Part shown: piece after piece, positions 59,364 to 64,000 of the stretch
Layout of the letters: each line of letters opens with the position of its first letter
Numbering within the stretch: the stretch's first letter is position 1
Translations under genes and position numbers: made by a program
The notes under the pieces: model-generated
The model's input: only the letters and a program-made list of their open reading frames with translations
The model's database searches: none
What the model was told of the DNA's origin: nothing
DNA from: JALYGY01 sp963800975
GTDB taxonomy: Bacteria > Actinomycetota > Rubrobacteria > Rubrobacterales > Rubrobacteraceae
Length of the DNA: 64,000 bases
Direction of reading: 5' to 3'
Assembly: GCA_963800975.1 (NCBI GenBank)
Contig: CAWDDB010000014.1
Span: 62,001 to 126,000, forward strand

Positions 59364-60317
59364 TCATAACTCAGATAGTGAGGGTATGCCGGGGAGCCCT
59401 GTGGCTGACCTGACGCCCTGCAGGATGGCGTCCTGCATGACCCTTGCCCCCCACGCCCCGACAACGTCGGTGGCGGCCTGAACCTCGCCCACGGACGCCG
59501 CGAAGGCGACGTCACCATCAACGGTCGTGTGCACCGGCTGTATGGCGCGAGCGAAGCCGTCGTGGGCCATCTGGGCCACCTTGGTGGCCCCGTTCTTTGT
59601 GAGGCGGGCGTTCGTCGCGACCAGGCCCAGCGTAGTGTACTCCTCCCCCCACCCCATGCGGGAGATCGCCTCGGGCAGGAGCTCTACCGTATCGCCGAGG
59701 CTGCCGTCGTCTTGCCTCGGGCCGGCTAGCACGCGCCCCGTCTGCGGGTCCCTGATGTCCCCGAAGGCGTTCACGGCTGCCAGCGCCGCGACGACCAGTC
59801 CCCCTTGCAACTCTACCGAAGCGCTCCCTACACCGCCCTTCATCGCCCTGTCCAGACCCAGCACCTTGCCGATCGTCGCGCCCGTGCCAGCCCCGACGCT
59901 GCCCTGCGCGAAGTCCCAGCTTTGCGCGGCCGCGGCTGCTTCGTAGCCCATCTCGGGGCCTGGCCGGATGGCGGGGTCCCCGATCACGAGGTCGAAGAGC
60001 ACGGCGGCCGAGACGAGCGGGATGCGCGCCACCCCGATGTCGAGTCCGACGCCGCTCTCCTCGAGGAAGCGCACGACGCCCTCGGCGGCCGCGAGGCCGA
60101 AGGCGCTTCCCCCGGTCAGGAGGATGGCGTGCGTCTTTCTCACGGTGCCGTGGGGACCCAGGCGGTCCGTCTCCCTGGTACCAGGCGAGGAGCCGCGCAC
60201 GTCGACGCCGACGACGGCCGGCTCGCCGAAGATGATCGCCGTGCATCCGGTCAGGCCCTCGGTATGGGTGGCGTGCCCGACGAGCACGCCGGGCACGTCG
60301 CAGAGGTTACCGAACAA
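59364..60317 (-). CDS. P1 family peptidase (DmpA/BapA-like aminopeptidase)
   Basis: 317 residues. The autoprocessing nucleophile region QGSVGAGTGATIGK is present at about residue 140, with the N-terminal VPGVLVGHATHTEGLTGCTA and LLTGGSAFGLAAAEGV family blocks. These enzymes self-cleave and remove N-terminal residues, often from beta-peptides. TTG start 6 bp after the upstream gene's stop. It probably belongs to the housekeeping operon running leftward from topA. Confidence 0.9.
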   Translation of the reverse strand: MFGNLCDVPGVLVGHATHTEGLTGCTAIIFGEPAVVGVDVRGSSPGTRETDRLGPHGTVRKTHAILLTGGSAFGLAAAEGVVRFLEESGVGLDIGVARIPLVSAAVLFDLVIGDPAIRPGPEMGYEAAAAAQSWDFAQGSVGAGTGATIGKVLGLDRAMKGGVGSASVELQGGLVVAALAAVNAFGDIRDPQTGRVLAGPRQDDGSLGDTVELLPEAISRMGWGEEYTTLGLVATNARLTKNGATKVAQMAHDGFARAIQPVHTTVDGDVAFAASVGEVQAATDVVGAWGARVMQDAILQGVRSATGLPGIPSLSEL

Positions 60318-60323
60318 GCGGGT

Positions 60324-61220
60324 TCAGGAGTCCTGGGTCTGCGAGGCCTCTTGCCACTCCTCCGGGTCCGCGGGTACCACGTCGGGGTTGTACTTGGCGA
60401 GGCGGCCGAGCGGAACCAGCTCCTGGTCGGCCCGCGAAGGACCGAAGCGGACGAAGACGGAGTCCTTGGTCATCGAGTAGTCAACGACCTTGCCCTCCCT
60501 ATCGCCGAGGGTGACTGTCGAGTTCTTGAACGGGGCCCGCTCCTTGAACTCCTTGTAGACGTCGTGCTCGTAGCGCACGCAGCACTTCACCTCGCCGCAG
60601 CAGCCCATGATCTTCTCGTTCGGCGTCACGCCCTGCTGCTTGGCCAGGCGCACGTTCACCGGTCCCATGGTGCGCGCCCCGCTCCACGTGGCGCAGCACA
60701 GCGGCAAGCCGCAGGTGTCGCACCCGCTCGCGTCGCCCGAGCGCTCGATAAACCGGAAGCGGCGCAGCGAGATCCGGACGTCGTAGCGGTGCTCCAGACC
60801 CTCCTTGACCGGGTCGAGGTTGGGGTTCTGCTCCTCCGTCTGGTACTTGACCTCGACGTAGTACCCGTCGAGCGAGACGTCGCAACCTATGAACTGGACC
60901 TTCTGTATACCGTGGTCCCTGGCAATCTTCTGGGCCTCGTTGCGGATCTCGCGCCCCAGCTCCCTGTTGGCGCCTTCTTCCCGCTCGTCGTCCTCCGTGA
61001 GGATTCGGAGTATGTCGTAGGGCTCCGCGTAGGGCTCGCGGCGCCTCGGCGTGAGGGCCACGCGACCGACGTACTCCCCCACCTCGGTGGCGACGACCAC
61101 CTGGTAGCCGACCCTGAGGTCTAGGTCCCTCGCGTAGCAGAGCCTGGGCGTGCTCCAGCCCGGGATGCGGACGTCGACGAGCCTGGGGAAGGTGCGAGTA
61201 TTCTCCGCCGTGTCCGCGAT
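60324..61220 (-). CDS. PSP1 domain protein (RicT/YaaT-like)
   Basis: 298 residues if counted from the ATC at 61220, 258 from the GTG at 61100. The PSP1 core is complete: LEHRYDVRISLRRFRFIERS, then CDTCGLPLCCATWSG and MGCCGEVKCCVRYEHDVYKE with its characteristic Cys cluster (Fe-S in RicT). Coding sequence clearly extends upstream of the GTG (TFPRLVDVRIPGWSTPRLCY) to GGAGGTGGCGTT-ATC, which looks like a ribosome site followed by a non-canonical start. It overlaps holB. Confidence 0.85.
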   Translation of the reverse strand: MADTAENTRTFPRLVDVRIPGWSTPRLCYARDLDLRVGYQVVVATEVGEYVGRVALTPRRREPYAEPYDILRILTEDDEREEGANRELGREIRNEAQKIARDHGIQKVQFIGCDVSLDGYYVEVKYQTEEQNPNLDPVKEGLEHRYDVRISLRRFRFIERSGDASGCDTCGLPLCCATWSGARTMGPVNVRLAKQQGVTPNEKIMGCCGEVKCCVRYEHDVYKEFKERAPFKNSTVTLGDREGKVVDYSMTKDSVFVRFGPSRADQELVPLGRLAKYNPDVVPADPEEWQEASQTQDS

Positions 61221-62240
61221 AACGCCACCTCCAAGGTCGCCTCAGGGGAGACATTATACGCAAGCGCGGCGCGCGCTTCCCCCAGCTCCAGCGCGGCCCC
61301 GGCCCAGTCCGCACCGGGATGTTCATCTACCCGGGCACGGATCTCCTCTACCCTGTCCACGTTGGCGACGAGCTCCGGCGCCCCAGTCTCGACCGCCGCC
61401 GCGTCCCTGTAGGCCAGCGCGAGCAGCTCGAGCGCCTCCCGCACCGCGGCGTCCCGCGCAGCCCGTCCGGCGCGCTTGGCCCCTTCCTTGGCCCTCCGGT
61501 CGGGATCTTCTATCCCTTCGAGGTAAGCCGCCTCCCTCGCGGACCCCACCGCTTCGGCTCTCGCCGTGACCTCGCCCGCCAGACCCGCCCGCTCGTCGAA
61601 GTCCCCCAACAGCGAGAACCCGGCCTCGAAGACGGCGTCGCGCAGCCCCATGAGCTCCGGTTCCTCCGCGTAGCGCAGCGACAGCCCCACGCTGCCCCGC
61701 CCGAGCGCCGCGGCGAGCTCCGGCTCCGCGATACCGCGCTCGGCCAGGAACCTGGCAACCGTACGACGCGGACACGGGGTTGAAACGAACCGCCTGGGCG
61801 CGCGAGCGGATGGTGGGCAAGACGCCCTCGCGAGAGGCCGCGACCAGCAAGAAGACCGCCTCACCTTCCGGCTCCTCGAGCGTCTTCAGCAGCGCGTTGG
61901 CCGCCTGCACGTTTAGCGTGTCGGCCCGCAGAACGAAGGCCCTCCGGACGCCTTCGAAGGGCCTGCTCGCCGCGAGGCGCACCACCTCGCGAACCTGTCC
62001 GATCGTCGTGAAGGCGCCTTCGGGCTCGATCTCCGAGAGGTCGGGGTGAAGCCCGCGCCGCGCGCGATCCTCGGCGCCCCCATCCCCGCCTGCCACCAGG
62101 GCTGCCCCGAACCTGCGCGCCACGGTCCGCTTGCCGACCCCGGCCGGGCCGTGGAACAGGTAGGCGTGGGAGAGGCCGCCGCCCAGGGCCAGCTCGAGCA
62201 GCCGCAGAGACGTCTCGTTACCGATTACGCCGGCGAACAC
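61121..62240 (-). CDS. holB: DNA polymerase III subunit delta' (frameshifted as read)
   Basis: The N-terminal frame (62240 to about 61775) has HAYLFHGPAGVGKRTVARRF (P-loop) and ADTLNVQAANALLKTLEEPE plus SRAQAVRF. The C-terminal frame (about 61790 to 61121) continues TVARFLAERGIAEPELAAAL through EARAALAYNVSPEATLEVAL. One indel near 61765-61790 separates them. The subunit is an essential part of the clamp loader, so a true lesion would be surprising. GTG 62240 is chosen from the family N-terminus (FAGVIGNE). Confidence 0.85.
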
Positions 62241-62267
62241 AATCCGTCTCAGCCACGCCACCGAGTA

Positions 62268-62891
62268 TCATCCTTCCCCAGTGTACCGGAGGCTCTGGAT
62301 CTCCCCCACCACCAGTTCCGCCAGCTCCTCGGGAGGGCGTGCCCCGTCGAGAACCCGGATGCGGTCTGGGTCGCGCCGGATCAACTCCTCGAACCCCCTC
62401 TCGACACGCCGCCAGAACTCGTCTCCGACCTTCTCGATCCTGTCGAGCGACGCCCCGATCTTCCTGGCGCGCCTGGCCCTCTCCTCCTCACCGATCCGCA
62501 GGTAGAAGGTCCTGTCCGGGACGACGTTCGCCACCGCCCAGGCGTTGAGATCACGGACCGCCTCCAGCCCGAGACCCCGGCCGTATCCCTGGTAGGCAAG
62601 GCTGGAGTCCAGGTAGCGCTCACACACGACGTCCTCCCCGCGCAACAGACGTGGCAGCAGCGCCCGCCGCGCGTGGTCGGCGCGGGCGGCGGCGTACAGG
62701 TAGGCCTCGGTCCAGTCGTCCATCTCGACCTCGGGGTCGAGCACGACGTCCCGGATTCGCTCCGCGGCCGGGGTTCCGCCCGGCTCCCGCGTGAAGTACG
62801 TCTGGCTGCCCGCTTCGGCGAGCAAGGGTTTCATGCCGCGCACGAGGGTCGACTTGCCGGAGAAATCCGGGCCCTCGATGGTTACGAAGAT
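62268..62891 (-). CDS. tmk: Thymidylate kinase (start unclear)
   Basis: The frame contains GIFVTIEGPDFSGKSTLVRG (P-loop), TREPGGTPAAERIRDVVLDP, the DRxH-equivalent region ERYLDSSLAYQGYGRGLGLE and PDRTFYLRI. It phosphorylates dTMP. The P-loop lies upstream of the first ATG (62843) and of a GTG (62852), and no ATG/GTG/TTG exists in frame before it, so the annotated start at 62891 (ATC) is only the first conserved residue. It is followed by holB, the usual order. Confidence 0.85.
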   Translation of the reverse strand: MFVTIEGPDFSGKSTLVRGMKPLLAEAGSQTYFTREPGGTPAAERIRDVVLDPEVEMDDWTEAYLYAAARADHARRALLPRLLRGEDVVCERYLDSSLAYQGYGRGLGLEAVRDLNAWAVANVVPDRTFYLRIGEEERARRARKIGASLDRIEKVGDEFWRRVERGFEELIRRDPDRIRVLDGARPPEELAELVVGEIQSLRYTGEG

Positions 62892-62922
62892 GCCCCGCGA
62901 GGCTTGCGCCGCCGACCCGCCC

Positions 62923-63690
62923 TCAGGCCGCGGCCCGGCGCACGGCGTGATGCCTCGCAGCCGAGACGAGGGCCTCGAAGAGGTTTCGGTGCTCGTGACC
63001 CGCTTCGCGCATGGCTTCGGCGTGCCACTGTACCCCGACCAGCCACCGCTGCGACAGATCGCCCCACTCGACCGCCTCGACCACCCCGTCGGGCGCGTGA
63101 GCGACCGCGATCAGGCCGGACGCCAGGTCCTTGATCGCCTGGTGATGGTACGAGTTGACCTTCAACTCGTCCGAGTCCATGATCCCGGCGACTTGCGACC
63201 CGCCGTCCACCGCGACCTCGTGCGTCGGCTCCCACTTGGGCGTCTCCTGACGGTGCCCAAGCAGGACCAGATGGTCCATCTGCGTCGGAAGATCCTGGAA
63301 CAGAGTCCCGCCCAACGCAACGTTCAGGACCTGCATCCCCCTGCAGATGCCAAGAATCGGGATCTGACGCCGCAACGCCTGCTCCATCACGGCCATCTCG
63401 AACGCGTCTCGCTCCGGCACCGTGGGACCGAGCTCGGGGACGGCCTCCTCCCCGTAGTAGCCGGGATCCAGGTCGCTCCCACCGCTGAGCAATAACCCGT
63501 CGAGTCCGTCGAGCAGCGACTGTACAGCCCGGAACTCCCCGAGCGGCGGCAACACGACGGGCATCCCGCCCGCCACTGCTACCCCCTCGACGTAGTCGAA
63601 GTCCGCCCGCACGTACCGCCCCAGCGGCCGCTGCGCGACCTCGTCCGCGTCTTTCCTCAACGTTGCCGTTACGCCGATAACCGGGGTCAA
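62923..63690 (-). CDS. Class I glutamine amidotransferase (gamma-glutamyl-GABA hydrolase-like)
   Basis: 255 residues. Peptidase C26 signatures: LLLSGGSDLDPGYY, the nucleophile elbow ILGICRGMQVLNVALGG (Cys), and the catalytic His/Glu in GVQWHAEAM. PuuD-like enzymes hydrolyse gamma-glutamyl-GABA in putrescine breakdown; related proteins act on other glutamyl amides. TTG start at 63690. It lies between topA and tmk. Confidence 0.9.
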   Translation of the reverse strand: MTPVIGVTATLRKDADEVAQRPLGRYVRADFDYVEGVAVAGGMPVVLPPLGEFRAVQSLLDGLDGLLLSGGSDLDPGYYGEEAVPELGPTVPERDAFEMAVMEQALRRQIPILGICRGMQVLNVALGGTLFQDLPTQMDHLVLLGHRQETPKWEPTHEVAVDGGSQVAGIMDSDELKVNSYHHQAIKDLASGLIAVAHAPDGVVEAVEWGDLSQRWLVGVQWHAEAMREAGHEHRNLFEALVSAARHHAVRRAAA

Positions 63691-63851
63691 ATTCTACTCA
63701 CCCTTTAACGCTTTCTTCATCTATCTTAACTATAACGTGGCCGAATAGCAAGCAAGTAATGCGATCAGGACCAGCAAAAGATACCCGCCGGCCCTGACGA
63801 GGGGTGAGGGAACGGACCTTTGCTGCTCCTCTTCGAGGGCAATTCTGGCCT
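63691..63851. other. Spacer between topA and the amidotransferase gene
   Basis: 161 bp with no gene. It contains AT-rich stretches near 63710-63735 (CTTTAACGC, TATCTTAACTATAACG) that may hold a promoter for the minus-strand genes. Confidence 0.35.
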
Positions 63852-64000
63852 CTATGTGGTGGACTTCACCGGTTCCTGCGCGTCCTCTCGCGATGGACGC
63901 TCACCCCCCTCCTTGGCTTCGCGCTGCTCCTGCTTCTTCGGGCAGTCCATGTTGATGCAGGTGATCCAGGGCCGTTTGCCGCCAAGCACCTTGATCTCGG
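63852..64000 (-). CDS. topA: DNA topoisomerase I, C-terminal end (partial)
   Basis: The last 48 codons read GGKRPWITCINMDCPKKQEQ and then a charged tail ending EPVKSTT, TAG 63852-63854. The Cys pair belongs to a zinc-ribbon-like repeat at the end of type IA topoisomerases. Identification is supported by the neighbouring tmk and holB. The rest lies outside the window. Confidence 0.7.
   Translation of the reverse strand, partial: EIKVLGGKRPWITCINMDCPKKQEQREAKEGGERPSREDAQEPVKSTT

Noticed and set aside
59805..61124. 439-codon plus-strand open frame across the P1 peptidase and PSP1 genes
   Set aside because: Both underlying minus-strand genes have clear domains; the antisense frame has none.

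Overview
The window is high-GC DNA with actinobacterial-type genes: an RpoD-like sigma factor, MalT-type LuxR regulators, tandem UspA, NMT1-type ABC transporters and propane-oxidation accessory genes. Gene content and small-protein style fit a Rubrobacter-like actinobacterium; that is an inference, because no rRNA or other decisive marker is present.

Layout. (1) 1-5.2 kb: an ABC transporter operon (binding-protein tail, permease, ATPase, permease) with a fumarylacetoacetase-family hydrolase, then an NhaC antiporter. (2) 5.3-54.8 kb: an accretion zone. One intact tRNA-Thr(CGU) gene lies at 54712-54784 (minus). Seven further copies of its 3' half (about 46 bp, anticodon loop to 3' end) begin at 5354, 9071, 25255, 28377, 31447, 45800 and 53973, all in the same orientation. 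The segments between copies hold a broken tyrosine integrase with an XRE regulator, two or three integrase tails, IS5- and IS481-type remnants, chimeric deletion scars, many truncated genes and a varied cargo. The cargo includes a SNase-like protein, GntP permease, sulfotransferase, SnoaL/NTF2 proteins, multicopper oxidase, SMR exporter, a large LuxR regulator, a five-PAS GGDEF-EAL protein, slipin/NfeD, SDR, Hsp20, hemerythrin, cupins, alcohol dehydrogenase, UspA, ZIP transporter, a sigma factor and membrane proteins. (3) 54.9-59.3 kb: MIP18/DUF59 protein, amidohydrolase, amidohydrolase, MIP18-like protein and zinc alcohol dehydrogenase, largely overlapping. This is the accessory set usually found beside propane/acetone diiron monooxygenases, but no monooxygenase gene is in the window. 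(4) 59.4-64 kb: housekeeping genes on the minus strand (topA end, glutamine amidotransferase, tmk, holB, PSP1/RicT-like, P1 peptidase).

The att-like copies share a constant architecture. A direct repeat with an 11-bp period lies about 104 bp to the right of the core in five copies, and a different 11-bp direct repeat lies about 70 bp to the left in three copies. These look like integrase arm sites and suggest serial integration of related elements at one tRNA gene, followed by decay. A dispersed 38-40 nt intergenic motif and a conserved noncoding block of about 255 bp present in two of the segments are additional unexplained structures.

Caution: several reading frames that should be intact (holB, and the starts of tmk and the PSP1 gene) are broken or lack a canonical start, so some single-base errors in this sequence are possible.
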